Source of the DNA: Osedax fenrisi
Taxonomy: Eukaryota > Annelida > Polychaeta > Sabellida > Siboglinidae
Assembly (NCBI GenBank): GCA_964019155.1
Contig: OZ025239.1
Coordinates: forward strand, 6,078,669 to 6,142,668
Direction: 5' to 3'
Length of the DNA: 64,000 nucleotides
The first letter of the stretch is position 1, and the number at the start of each line of letters is the position of its first letter. A program made the position numbers and the translations under genes. Shown piece by piece: positions 1 through 11,489 of the stretch. The notes below the pieces were generated by a model, which saw only the letters and a program-made list of their open reading frames with translations, was not told the origin of the DNA and searched no databases.

Positions 1-81
1 ATATGCACACGTCGCAGTTGTCGTGGTCTTGGTATCCTTGTCTTTGGCACGGCTTCTTGGTGAGACGGTTCTTGCATTTAT
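1..81 (-). CDS. Astacin gene, exon encoding start of EGF-like segment (truncated by window)
   Basis: Enters in phase 1 after an acceptor ending GGATAG. Encodes [20 protein letters not shown] and NCDVCI. The CxxxGYxDxxNCxxC pattern is typical of the Cys-rich piece C-terminal to the astacin catalytic domain. The split codon with the upstream exon makes Asp. Confidence 0.85.
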   Translation of the reverse strand, partial: MNARTVSPRSRAKDKDTKTTTTATCAY

Positions 82-3064
82 CTATCCGAGTAATAGAGAT
101 GATACTTATATACACGTATATTAATAGTTACAATTATATTGTATACTATTATATATACTGTTATGACTCTATAAATATACTTTATACTTATTATTTTTAT
201 TTTATGTTATGATTTTTTATATCTATTGAATAAATAGTAGAAACACTGATGATATTAGTATTTATTAAACAACTAAAACTTTAGGAATCTACACCAAAGG
301 TAATACATCTCAGAACTTTTTATTTCAAATTTTCACTTTTTTCAAACTGTTTCATACAGTTTAAAAACATACGATTAATCTTTATGAAATTTATTAAGTA
401 TATCTATTATATATTTCTAATAATATTGTATTTTATTAAGAATTATTAATACATTATATAGATACAATTATATTAAATGATCTTACAAAACATGTACAAT
501 GTAAATTCACTACCATTCATCTTACTACAAATACGGACTATCCAGATATTATAGATATGAATGTTATATAAATAATGAAATAAAAATAAAATAATAATTC
601 TATGATTAGATATATCTTTATTAGAGCCTTTATCTCTTATCTTTTATATGTAAACACTCAAGAGTTACGCCGTTTTAATATAATACATCTACTCAACCTT
701 TAAGGGGGTATATAATAGGTGGTATATAATAGGGGTATATAATAGGGGTTATATAATAGGGGTTATATAATAGGGAATATATAATAGGGGTTATATAATA
801 GGGGGTATATAATAGGAAACCTGAGCAGTATACATTGTTGATAACTTTGGTATCGAGATAAGAAAGGCCGATACGTTGGCCCATAGAAGACTGGTAAAGG
901 GCGTCCCTCGCTGATAGGGTGGTCAACCTGGGGTCAGTAGCTGCGTCCTGAATTCACCGGGTACATTATTAGGGTATCTGTTCATGTAGACTATGTAGAC
1001 TATATTGCCTATGTTGCCTATAGCTTATGTAGACTATAGAATATATACTATGGCCTACATACGGTGTTCAATATTATTTACGAATTAGATTTTAATTTTC
1101 TGATTTTCGTAAACATATTATTGATTACGGTAATTACTAATACATTACATACATGAATGTACGCACGAATGTATGCATACCTATGTTTGTAATAATAAAG
1201 ATTAATAAACAATATATAATAAAATGTAATTTAAATCAAACGATTAATCATGTATAATTAACTTTTCCTATTAATAAACGATAATATAGGATAATGTTTG
1301 CATTAAAATGCATGACTCACTCAGTGATATGATAGCGATGATGAATCATAGTTAAACAGTGACGCGATACTAACATTCGAAGAGTAGTGCATCACCGACC
1401 CGAAGTCGTAGGGAATTCTATTATCGGTGGGTTGTTTAATGAACTGGTACTGGTAGGACCCTATGTTCATGTGGTTTATCTGGCGGAAAGTAGGCCAATT
1501 ACTCAATATCACTACACATACACACACACACACACACATCGCATTAGGATAGCTATAGTATCTATAGACGGTTACAATTAATAAGTAGTAATACTGTTAT
1601 TCGTGTGTCAACTATCTACTTTGTTAGTATACCACCAAGGACATATAGGTATTACATTATTACTACCAAGGACATATATGTATTACTAAATACTAGATTC
1701 TATATGTTCTAATTAATTATATTCCCTCATTAATGGTAACTGGTTATAAGTTACATTCTGTAGTTTTTAGTGCGGAGATATTATGAACTGGTGTGGTTCT
1801 TTAGTTCGATAACGGATTGAAATATATCTAGTACATATAAATAGATAGATAGATAATTTTGTAGTGTTAGATACACACCAAATTACATTGAACAATAATT
1901 TAATAATAAGTAATAAATGAAAGAAAAGAAAATAATTATAGTTTATACATTCCATAAATAATGCATATATACATGTATATAGGTATACATGTATATACCT
2001 ACATATGTTTTATGAATTAATTTGTAAATTAAAAACTGCAACTAATATACAGTAACATTTAAATTCATACGATATGCTCAATAATGATAGCCACTGTTCT
2101 GTCCTCGGTGGTATGACCTAATATCAATACATCTTACATCCGTGTAGATCATAGAATGCCTCGCTAATATTAACGAGTATTCATATTCGTTTAGTCGTCG
2201 ATACGGGGCGTTGCGTTCGCTCATGCGAGCAGCAACACCGCAGCATCTAAGCGCCGCACTGATTATAACACGGCTGCACTAACTATGAGGTATTTGTCTC
2301 GATCGTCTCGTTGATGTTCGTGCCAGAGACCCAGGGCATGACCTATTTCGTGGACGACGGTTCCAAACTGTGTACGAATTAATCACGTGATAAACACCAA
2401 CACAGGGGTCATAGGCTAAACCTTGGCTTAAACCCTGAATAACCCTGTACAGTGTTCATTGCATCTAAATATTGATATATAACCGGAATATTATATAGTT
2501 TATATATAGTACTATATTAATATTATAATACATCTGCATATTGATTCGATATTTAATATATATATATATATCTATCTATATATAATAGCTTTTGAAAATA
2601 GCGTTGAACTGTTTTCAGCGTAATGTCCTAACTAAAGTTCACTAGCGTGTGTAACACCTCGATAACGACCTATAATGTCATACACCTTCTCATTAGGGGC
2701 GCTGCAACAGAAGGTGGTGGGAGATATGTCCCCCCCCCCACTTTAAAATCTAGGGGGACCTCCTATGTATTGGTCCCCAACTTTTACCACAACATTTATT
2801 TTGATTGGTTGGTCCCCCCCTACATATACACCATCATTCCAGCGCCCCTAGTTATCGTATCTATATGTTATTGTCCCCTCCTACCCGTTGACGAGGTATC
2901 TATACTTTATAACAACGATACGAAATAGTTATACACTGTTAAATAACACTAACAAACGACATGCAGTTATAGCCTATATTCAGCTGCTGCGGAATATTCC
3001 CTGTATTTCCAATGAACGAGAAACACCTATCACAAATAGGGGGGTTACTTTAATGATAGTTTAT

Positions 3065-3124
<60 letters not shown>

Positions 3125-5371
3125 ATGTGTATATATGTGTAAGGTAACACATGATATATGTAAAATGTGTAGTACAGCTATTATAAAAATAATGTATTAG
3201 TGTATTATTTATAGAAATATATTCTATGTTTTATGTTAATATTATATAAAATTAAATAACGTCGAATTGTATTTATAATAATAATAGTATGACTAATAAT
3301 TTCTATTTTTTTGTTATATATTAATGTATTTATTTTACAAAAAAAGAAAGTTATCTATAATTCTAAAAGTTAGTAACTTCGCACCCACCCGTAATCCTTC
3401 TGAGTGATGAGAATATGCGGTTCGGTAATGACGGCGTCGAGGTCAACTTCCACAAAGGTCAAGCATGTGACGTCACTCCATGCTTGAAATGCATTTCTGA
3501 TGTATTGTTGTTCATCTGCGTCTATTGCGTGAGTGGCGTATTATGAATAGTAGGTACGTTCTAATGTCTACGAATTAGTCGTTTGATAATAATTCTAATG
3601 ATAATATTGTATTATAATTGAATTAAGTTTTATTCGTTTCGTCGCTAAATGGGCATAAGTGGGCATAATAATGTTTAATCGCGATAGTATACGTTAACTC
3701 TAGCATACCTATACCCGTAGCTCTACGTGCCAGCTCTATATACTAGTTATGAATGCTAGCTCTGAATTCTAGCTCTGAATGCTAGCTCTGAATTCTAGCT
3801 CTGAATTCTAGCTCTGAATTCTAGCTCTGAATTCTAGCTCTGAATTCTAGCTCTGCATGCTAGCTCTGAATTCTAGTTCTCATACTAGCTATGCATGCTA
3901 GCTCTGCATGTTATAGCTATAGCCGTATGCTATCGTTGCATGCTATCGTTGCCAGCGCTAGACTGCACTAACTATGATCCCCGTCGAACTTGTAGATGAT
4001 CGTTGTTCCCCAATTTCTGAACACTTGTTGAGCTCTCGTCTGTACTTTTCGTTTCCGCCTCGTCGACTAAATCAGTGTAAGAAGATTTAATTTATCTAGT
4101 CGTTTAATTATTACGTAACCCTATTTTAATTATTACGATGACCATCGATGCCTAGATTTATTTATATTTAATATTTAATAGAAATATGAGTTTAAATATA
4201 AGAGATATTTCATGATCAATTTATTATATCAATATATTATATCTATACACATATAGTATATAGTATAGTATATATATATGTAGTATATATCATAGACTTG
4301 TGGAACGTATGTTGTGGTTTCTAAACATGCGAAACCTGATCAGGTTTCTTTGTTTCATTATCAGATATTACATCACCAAATATACCAAATACTTTTAATA
4401 TTTTAAATAATTCATTTAATTATAGGCACCTCTTGTTTGGATAACTAATAAACACATGTATATATATATATATATATATATTCGCACTATTGTGGAATCG
4501 GATTCATCTGTTTGGAATCCAGACAATTTCATATGCAATTCTAACAATATAGAAAATATTCAAATCTATTTCACTAAAATACTTTTTTATAGATGTAACC
4601 TTACTAAACGGTCTTATGAAGATAGAATTATTTTTCTCAATATTAAAACTTTATTTCATCGCAGGTAATTAGCTGATCTTACCCTGACATATAAGATACT
4701 GAACGGACTTGTCGATGTGGATGCAACTGTTATCTTTGATCTATATAGCAACAATTGCAGAGGGCCTAAAGTGAAGATACGAAAGAAAAAGTGTAGAATA
4801 AATGCCCATCTGAATTATTTTGGAAATAGAGTTTGCTCTTCCTGGAACGCGTTACCTTTTACAATTACATCTTGTAAAACCGTAACACTTTTCTGTGAAA
4901 AATTAGTTCACACCAAATGTATCAATCATGTTATTGTTATTCCATATTAATTTTACCAATGTATAGTATTTGATATTATGCTTGCTGTCATCAGTTTACG
5001 GTAGCTTAACGCCAGGAGACGTCAACCAAATTACATACTAGGGACTCATCCACCATTGGGAATTGATCCATCCCATATGGGCCTTGCCAACCCGAGACCT
5101 TCGGTTTTGTTACCTCTCCTGTTTGACAACTTGCACTATCGGATACTATATATTGCTTCAACGGTTCGTATAATCCAATGTTTTATATTTTTGTTTTGTA
5201 TATTTTTATTTTACTTCTCCGTTTATTTCTTGTTTTTTTGTATCGTGTCGTTTTGTCTTACTGTTATCACATTTATATATTTTGTTTATATATGTTATAT
5301 AATTATATGTTTATATATAATTATAACTTTCTTTATGTATAACCAGTAATTCAATAAACTTTTGATCTATA

Positions 5372-5460
<89 letters not shown>

Positions 5461-5908
5461 AAGAGCTTAATTAAAATAATAAATGTAATCAGATAACATT
5501 TAATGACTTTTACTAACTGTTGTTCTACTACTACTATCCGAGCGATTCACCCAGTCATACCCATGGTAAGAATTTGTCTGTAAGTTATTAGTATAGTAAC
5601 ATATAGTATATGTAATAATATATATATAATAATAGTTCCTAAGAACTACTATTACTACACTAATAATTAATATGTATAAATATTGAAATAATGAGATAAT
5701 ATCAACTTTTTAAGTATAAATAGTTATGAACATAGAAGATTGTTCTGTAGTAACCTCTTCAGCCTTCAGGATGTGGTCGATCTGTTCCTCGGTGAACCAG
5801 ATGCAAGTGTCGAGTCTCTCTTCCGGGTTAGGATTGTTCGTAGGATCACCGGGGTCTTTCGACGTGGAGTTTTTCTGTCGGGTATTGTCGGGGTGATACG
5901 GGGTTGGT
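1..5908 (-). CDS. Astacin-family (M12A) zinc metalloprotease, partial, 8 exons
   Basis: Exons in transcript order: 5908-5755, 4066-3973, 3521-3389, 3026-2954, 2367-2284, 1479-1375, 947-821, 81-1. All junction phases agree and give about 283 residues. The product should be a secreted protease made as a zymogen. Seen in order: an acidic and proline-rich propeptide with a conserved Cys, a basic RRKRK stretch (furin-like cleavage), the start of the catalytic domain ([10 protein letters not shown]), TCLTF, GCFSFIG, the zinc site [15 protein letters not shown], the Met-turn [19 protein letters not shown], then a Cys-rich piece like the EGF-like segment that follows astacin domains ([15 protein letters not shown]). 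The signal peptide exon was not found and the 3' end is off the left edge. Six of seven donors have T at +3. The family call is secure; the member is not determined. Confidence 0.93.
706..818. repeat. AT-rich minisatellite, unit about 14-17 bp
   Basis: About seven copies of a unit like GGGGTATATAATA in the astacin intron, directly downstream of the donor at 820. The open frame across it is low complexity and not a gene. Confidence 0.85.
821..947 (-). CDS. Astacin gene, exon with GQRIGLS motif
   Basis: Encodes [14 protein letters not shown] then [20 protein letters not shown] and YCS. This matches the end of the astacin catalytic domain (GQR.GLS..D...IN..YC). Acceptor GAATTCAG, donor GTTTCC; phase 0 in, phase 1 out. 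Confidence 0.88.
1375..1479 (-). CDS. Astacin gene, Met-turn exon
   Basis: Exactly 35 codons, [13 protein letters not shown] then [20 protein letters not shown] and N. GSVMHY is the Met-turn, with the zinc-contacting Tyr after MH. Acceptor ...CCGCCAG, donor GTTAGT, phase 0 at both ends. A (CA)n tract lies just upstream of the acceptor. Confidence 0.92.
2284..2367 (-). CDS. Astacin gene, zinc-binding exon
   Basis: 28 codons beginning [20 protein letters not shown], followed by DDRDKYLI. This carries the full HExxHxxGxxHExxR signature: three zinc-ligand His plus the catalytic Glu. Donor GTTAGT, acceptor TACACAG, phase 0 at both ends. Confidence 0.95.
2696..2848 (-). mobile_element. MITE with GGGGCGCTG terminal inverted repeats, copy 1
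   Basis: Ends are GGGGCGCTG...CAGCGCCCC, flanked by TA on both sides, with internal runs of C (G on the other strand) and a CCAATCA-like core. Four more copies lie at 36.3, 47.5, 55.0 and 55.9 kb in the opposite orientation. Confidence 0.85.
2954..3026 (-). CDS. Astacin gene, GCFSFIG exon
   Basis: 24 codons plus one leading base. [20 protein letters not shown] and NCMSF match the astacin GC.S.VG...Q..S....C block just before the zinc exon. Donor GTTAGT. Confidence 0.88.
3062..3135. repeat. (CA)n(TA)n(TG)n compound microsatellite
   Basis: Dinucleotide runs switch from CA to TA to TG, in the astacin intron between exons 3389-3521 and 2954-3026. Confidence 0.95.
3389..3521 (-). CDS. Astacin gene, TCLTF exon
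   Basis: Encodes [21 protein letters not shown], then [21 protein letters not shown]. This is the astacin segment I..A...W...TC..F. Phase 1 in, phase 2 out. The donor is GTGGGT, the only +3 purine donor in this gene. Confidence 0.9.
3748..3905. repeat. 13-bp minisatellite, TGAATTCTAGCTC
   Basis: About 11 copies alternating TGAATTCTAGCTC and GCATGCTAGCTC variants, in an astacin intron immediately downstream of the exon at 3973-4066. Confidence 0.92.
3973..4066 (-). CDS. Astacin gene, propeptide cleavage and domain-start exon
   Basis: 31 codons: [20 protein letters not shown] then [11 protein letters not shown]. The RRKRK run fits a proprotein convertase site, and NWGTTIIY is the start of the catalytic domain. 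Acceptor ACTGATTTAG, donor GTTAGT; phase 0 in, phase 1 out. Confidence 0.85.
4470..5403 (+). mobile_element. 5'-truncated CR1/Jockey-like LINE, 3' end only
   Basis: The plus strand encodes the C-terminal end of a LINE ORF2 with stops and frame changes: [58 protein letters not shown]. It parallels the C-terminus of the longer LINE at 19.5-22.7 kb (SSVWNPHSNY, FYRCNLSYLNYSDR, FNYFGNRISSEWNKLP). A 3' UTR shared with that element follows (ATCCATCCCATATGGGCCTT), ending in a (TCTA)n tail. It sits in the astacin intron, antisense to the gene. Confidence 0.85.
5365..5456. repeat. (TCTA)n(TA)n microsatellite at LINE 3' end
   Basis: About nine TCTA units then more than 20 TA units, directly after the LINE 3' UTR, so it is probably the expanded tail of that insertion. 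Confidence 0.9.
5755..5908 (-). CDS. Astacin gene, propeptide exon
   Basis: 51 codons plus one leading base. Rich in Pro, Asn, Asp and Ser, ending [22 protein letters not shown]. Phase 0 out with donor GTTACT, joining in frame to the RRKRK exon. The single Cys may be the propeptide cysteine-switch residue (inferred). Phase 2 in means at least one more exon lies upstream. Confidence 0.78.
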
Positions 5909-6604
5909 CTATAGGATATCGTTGGCGGTTGGCTCGGTTATATAAACATATATGTGTATTCGTATGTCCTTATTTGTATATGTAGACGCACGGTAAAGGT
6001 GGTTATTTAAGGGTGTATATCATCTGATTACTACAGTACATTGAATACTTGTATATGTGGTGTAATGCCTGTTACCGAATTTCTGCACTATTTAATAAGT
6101 ATTAAGCGCTGTTCACGTGAGCAATCTATTCCAGCAATTTCGCAATGGAATTCTTAATAATTGCCGAAATGTAAAAGTCTATACAGAAAAATAGTTATTA
6201 ATTCTAGAAATGTCATATATTTTCCTATGATTTAAGTAAAGTAAGCCCTTAATACGAAATAAATCAATAAAACACCTACACCCACACATTTTATTAATAT
6301 GCAACGTTTTCACGTATAAAATTAAGCACTAACATAATATAATTAACTATTTAAAGAATATAAATACTTAATTAATGTACAAATATGATATGCTATATTT
6401 ATATAATTATCATTGAAAATCAAATAATATTGTAAATAAATTCTGATTGGCATGTTTATGTATATTTAGGGAGGTTACTGCATGAGTTGGGAACGGTTTT
6501 GAAAATGTGTCCAGCAATTGAGGTGGTTATAGTATAAATAGATTATATTCGAATATATCGAGTGATCACTCATCAACCGCCTACTGATAGTGATAAAGCT
6601 TATA
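5909..6604. other. AT-rich non-coding stretch
   Basis: No convincing exon, RNA gene or repeat family. The missing first exon(s) of the astacin gene could be here or further right, but none is recognised. Confidence 0.5.
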
Positions 6605-6617
6605 TAAACCATAAGAT

Positions 6618-6659
<42 letters not shown>

Positions 6660-6718
6660 CTTCATTAATATATAAATGACATTTATTAAATGTACATATG
6701 ATTTCATATATCAATACT

Positions 6719-6767
<49 letters not shown>

Positions 6768-6872
6768 ATATTATAAATATTATATACATATATATATATA
6801 TATATATATGAAAAGTATTGATATATGAAATCATATGTACATTTAATAAATGTCATTTATATATTAATGAAG

Positions 6873-6918
<46 letters not shown>

Positions 6919-6977
6919 CTTCATTAATATATAAATGACATTTATTAAATGTACATATGATTTCATATATCAATACT

Positions 6978-7016
<39 letters not shown>

Positions 7017-7035
7017 ATATTATAAATATTATATT
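6605..7035. repeat. Triple inverted/direct repeat with TA microsatellites
   Basis: A unit of about 75 bp (TATATATCTTCATTAATATA ... TCAATACTTTTCATATAT) occurs at about 6652-6729, inverted at about 6808-6885, and direct again at about 6911-6990. (TA)n tracts separate the copies, and a near-palindromic GTATATAATATTATAAATAT follows the first and third. The copies are almost identical, so the block is young and can form large hairpins. Confidence 0.92.
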
Positions 7036-7095
7036 ATAGTGGCATTATTTTGTTATTACAAGCAGTAATAAGTATATTATATATGTTATCGTGTA

Positions 7096-8249
7096 CAGTA
7101 AAAGCCGCTTACTTCGACAGCCACGTACATCGATAATTCGGCTACATCTTAATTTTGATATATATTTGTTGGATTTACACCTATTTGCATGTAAATTAAT
7201 CTGTGTACATCGATAATTCGGCATTATCGACATATTTAGGAAGTAATATTTGAAATGTAATCTACTAATATCATAATTTAACCAAATCATAATTTGTACG
7301 AGTATTATTCTCATATGAGATACTATGATACTATGAGATACTATATAGTACTCATTGATATCGTGTATTTCCCCTACTACTCAATATTGTCAGCATATCT
7401 ATCAATAACTCGATATTTAATATCGCAATTAGTCAATATTTAGACACGCCTACAATAATGTGTTGTATATAATTACGTATGAAATATTATTTCATTTATT
7501 CAATTATTGTAACAGTGCAAAAACGTAAATTAATTTCTATCGTTGATAGCTGTAGATTTATTATTTTTAAAAATGTAAATTTTTACAAAAAAAATGAACC
7601 AGATAAATTAGATGATTGTACATTTATATATGATACTAGTGATATTGTAAATTGTGATGATTTCGAATTAACTAAATTAATATCTATTTATAACAATAAT
7701 AAACATTCAAATGAATCTTATAATGATTATATATCAATTTATAATAATGTGTTATAGTATGATAATTATAGATTTGTACAATCATATATGAGTGTAAGTT
7801 CTATAGAACATAAAGAAGATGTTAATGATTGTAAAGTTTATTCAATTATTGTAAAACCAACGTCTGTAGTTTTAAAAATGTTACAAGATATCGAATTGTA
7901 TATAAATAGTCATAGCCTATGACTCATAGGAATATGAAACAATCACAATCACAATAAATTCATGCATATGCAAAATACAATCACATATTAATAATATACA
8001 CTTACCAAAAATACAATCATCGATTAAAAAATATTGTTAGTTTATATTACATTTATTATTTAATAAAGATGTAATTAAACTTTTTGTGTTATTATTTTAT
8101 ATGCATATATTATTTTATTACGTAAAATGAATTATAAATATACTAATACGTTATATACCAATTGGGATCTGCCCTTATCTCTCACATCGACAATCTGCCT
8201 ATATCGATATGTTTGGAGCTTACACAACCATGTAGATGTAAGCGGCTAT
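7096..8249. mobile_element. DNA transposon remnant, possibly pogo/Tigger-like
   Basis: Left end CAGTAAAAGCCGCTTACTTC after TA; right end ...GATGTAAGCGGCTATA. The inverted ends share AGCCGCTTAC, and ATCGATAATTCGGC-like motifs recur inside. The interior has an open stretch (7479-7757, then after one stop to about 7918) with KRKLISIVDSCRFIIFKN and KPTSVVLKMLQDIELYI, which weakly recalls the C-terminal end of pogo/Tigger transposases. Length about 1.15 kb, so internally deleted. Confidence 0.55.
7479..7918 (+). pseudogene. Decayed transposase-like ORF inside the 7.1-8.2 kb element
   Basis: 92 codons open from the ATG, a stop at 7755, then a further in-frame open run to about 7918. The product is Asn- and Asp-rich with no catalytic motif. 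It ends shortly before an AATAAA-like, AT-rich region. Family assignment is weak. Confidence 0.35.
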
Positions 8250-8364
8250 ATTATTAAAAAATAAAGCATTCTAAAATGATATATATAATTTCTATATTTG
8301 TTATCAAATATTCATTAAGCATATTAAGCATATATCTAGAGGTCATATGAGATCCTAATACGGA

Positions 8365-8833
8365 CACCCTATAGCCAATCAGTGCGCAGCGTATGAAATA
8401 TTCTGATATTCATAAAAATCGCGTGCGTTATAATATTAATACCACCAATAAAGCTAAATCTTACATTTTTAATATTTAGATACTACTTAAATTGTATTAT
8501 TAATTACAAAATAATAAAATAAATAAATTATTAACCAATTGAAATAGAATAAATTGTTCATAAAATTAAGTAATTTTAATTTGTCTGATTGATTCATAAA
8601 TAATATATAGTTTATCTAGTGGTGTATAGGGTGTCCGTATTCGGACGTGGGTACCGAATACGGACACCCTCGTTATCTATGGAATTAAAAGATTAAATAA
8701 AATTTTAAAATCACAATAATATCCATAATCATATAATAGTAATATATTGTAATTTTTGAATACACATAATGAGTCATAAAATGTTAAGACCATTTATGGT
8801 TAAAGTGTCCGTATTAGGTTACTTTCCCCTACA
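8365..8833. mobile_element. MITE pair with GTGTCCGTATT termini, copy 1
   Basis: Left end CCTAATACGGACACCCTATA; right end AAAGTGTCCGTATTAGG followed by TTACTTTCCCCTAC. A central palindrome (8627-8671) is built from the same motif in both directions, so this may be two elements back to back. A second copy with the same motifs lies at 17.96-18.42 kb. Confidence 0.65.
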
Positions 8834-8939
8834 ATAGCTAATTATGCGGTGTTAACAATGTATTCGTGACGGCTCGTCCAATCAGGTCACTGTATATAGT
8901 GTTAATATAACGATCTGATTGGATGACCCGCAGGCTAAC

Positions 8940-9100
8940 CTTTATGTCGATTCCCTGAAGTGACTTGTAGGACATTTGTTTAAGTTTGGCTAGCTTCGAC
9001 TTCACTCTCTCCCATTGGGCGCAGTTTATTCCGTGACATTTAAGCCAATCATCTCGACTCACTCCGTTCGGAGGCTGCCATTTCTTCCCATCTTGAATTG
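8940..9100 (-). CDS. Unassigned internal exon, minus strand
   Basis: An open segment richer in GC than its surroundings, bounded by an acceptor (GAGTAAAG) and a GTTAGC donor. It gives 53 codons plus two leading bases. The product includes IQDGKKWQPPNGVSRDDWLK, CHGINCAQWERVKSKLAKLK and QMSYKSLQGIDIK: basic, with Cys and Trp, no recognised domain. It may be an upstream exon of the astacin gene, but its phase 0 exit does not fit the phase 2 entry of the exon at 5908, so another exon would be needed. It may equally belong to a separate gene. Confidence 0.5.
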
Positions 9101-9915
9101 CTTTACTCTATAGAGCATACGATATATACAATGTAGGCCATAGTGCATTACGATACTCTGCGTTACTATAGGTAACCTAGTAACGTGTATATACTTATAA
9201 GTATACGCGGTACTATTGTATGTTTAGCATTTGATTGTATTACATCGTTAATTAATATAATAATAATAATTAGTTGGTACGATTAAATAATTTAACATTC
9301 ATTATTATCTCAACTATAGTAGGTTTACTATAGTAGGTATATTATAGTATGTCTATAGATATACTATAGTATACTATACTCCTATAACCTAGTTTAATTT
9401 AAACTGGGTTTGGATAGATAACGGGTGTGGTATCTAGAGAGGGTTGACGATGAATAATTAATGGGGTGTACAGTAGCAGAGGAAACGGGTTAATATGGGA
9501 GAGGAATACATAAATAGACAGAAGTAGATAAGGGTTCCTATACATATATATATTACTAACATGAATTAATAAAATAATGCATATATTAATTGAAAGTATT
9601 ATATAAATGTGCATTATGGTAAATGTATATATTTAGTATTTATAAATATGTATTTATATGTTTACAATATTTATGAATTATATATAAATATATAATAGTT
9701 CGTATCTTAACATTTATATTAAATGACTACCAATTATTTAGATTGCATTTATATAGAATAAGAATAAGTATGGGCGTGGCTTAAGCCATATAATTATATA
9801 CAAAAGCCCTGATAACTTACTATAGTAAGTATATATATATATATATATATATATATGCTTACTTTGCTTACTTTGCTTATTTCTGGATTCTATTTATTGA
9901 TTACCGGACAGTTAT
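9101..9915. other. AT-rich non-coding stretch
   Basis: Short ATAGTA-type repeats near 9310-9380 and a (TA)n tract near 9832-9856. No gene seen. Confidence 0.5.
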
Positions 9916-11395
9916 TGACTTCCAAACATCACGATTCGTCATAGCGGCGCTCGTAGATCATTTTCTCGTAGAACGGTATCACGCTCCAGAGTTTTTATGT
10001 ATGAATCAGGTGGTCTTCCTCGCCTTCTAGTTCCATGGGTTGGCTGCCACAGAACCAGATCCGAAACCACCTCGCCTTCTCTTCATAGGCAATGGTATGC
10101 AAACTTTAGTCTTATTCTTCTGATCTTGTTCGAGAATCTTTCTAGTGTCCCATATAGTGTTTCATTCTTGATTTTATGTGTCCGGTGGATATTTAAAACC
10201 ATTCTCAGAATTTGTGTATATGTTCCATCCAGCTTTTTTAGTAGTGAGTTTGTTAGGGTCCATGTTTCATAGCCGTATAACAGAACAGATTCAACAGTTG
10301 CAATCATTAGCCTAATTTTTAACTTCCTATAGGAAAACTCAGTATACTGAGTTTTGAATTCAAGATGTTTCTCATCTGGTGGCAGGTTCTCCAATCATGC
10401 GATTTTCTGATTTTGACATATTTTTCGTTTCTATATTACCCATGCCCCGAGATATTTGAAATCTTCAACTCTTTTCAAATATGTTCCATCTATAGTCTTG
10501 ATATCAAACTGTTGGTTGTTGTTATATGACACGTACTTTCTCTTGCCTGTATTTATGCTTAGTCCTGTACATTTCGCTGATAGCTCGACTCTTCTTAGCA
10601 TCTCCTCTGCTTCCTTTATACCATCACTATCTAAGGCTATATCGTCCGCAATGTACATGTAGGTGACTATTATGGGTGGTACCCTTCTGCTTTGTCTCTT
10701 CCTTAGTTGGAAATCAAGCTTTTCTTCCCTTCCCGTTAGAGCTTTTCTCATGATGTAGTCAATAACAATGACAAAGTATGTCCCCTTGTAAAACACCAGC
10801 AAGAATACTAACTGTTTCCGTCTATCCGTCCGGTGTTATGACATTGGCAGACGTATCCTCACACATGATACTGATAGCTGTCACCAACTCTTCCGGTATT
10901 CCATATGCTTTTAGTATTAGCAGCAATTTTCCTCTATGAACTGTATCAAAAGCTTTCTTAAAGTCAATGAAGATAAGTATAGCTTCAATATTATTGTCCT
11001 TTACTCTTTCTATCAGTCTCCTTAGAGCGAGTATCTGACTAGTAGTTGTTCTTTCACTTCTGAAACCGTTCCGATTTTTTCTCAGATGACAATCCAGGTA
11101 CGGTCTAATTCTATTCATTATCATACGATTATAGATTTTCATCACTAATGAGCTTAGACTTATAAATCTGTAGTTGCCACCCATACTAATATCTCCGAAT
11201 TTTGGTATCGGAATTATATTCAGCAATGACCACTGTCTGGGCTTCGCTTTATCGATAAGTACCCTGTTACAGAATTGGAGAACGATAGCGTCTAGGTCAC
11301 ATCATTTTAAAACTTCTGGACGTATTTCACCCATTCCACAGCCCTTTCCTTCTTTGATGGTGTTCTTTGCTCGCTTGTTTGATCTGATATATATA
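9916..11395 (-). mobile_element. Decayed non-LTR retrotransposon (LINE), RT and C-terminal part
   Basis: Minus-strand fragments read, in order: NYRFISLSSLVMKIYNRMI, NRNGFRSERTTTSQILALRR, IFIDFKKAFDTVHRGKLLLI, the catalytic block YIADDIALDSD, DFKYLGAWVI, SVLLYGYETWTLTNSLLKKL, and a C-terminal part with GRPRRT-like and RDVWKSITV motifs. These are the reverse transcriptase palm and the tail of a LINE ORF2 in which LAGVLQGD, FADD and YLGSW blocks are usual. Many stops and frameshifts make it non-functional. The 5' half is missing. Confidence 0.85.
10083..11226 (-). pseudogene. Reverse transcriptase pseudogene of the 9.9-11.4 kb LINE
   Basis: Three consecutive open fragments (11226-10822, 10802-10431, 10394-10083) together cover the RT core. 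They are separated by stops or frame changes. YIADD replaces the usual F/YADD. Confidence 0.8.
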
Positions 11396-11489
11396 TATAT
11401 ATCAGATATATCAGATATCTTTAAATACACGTATAATATGAACATAATGCACATATTGAATAGGTCCTATTCGATATTAATTATTGTAT

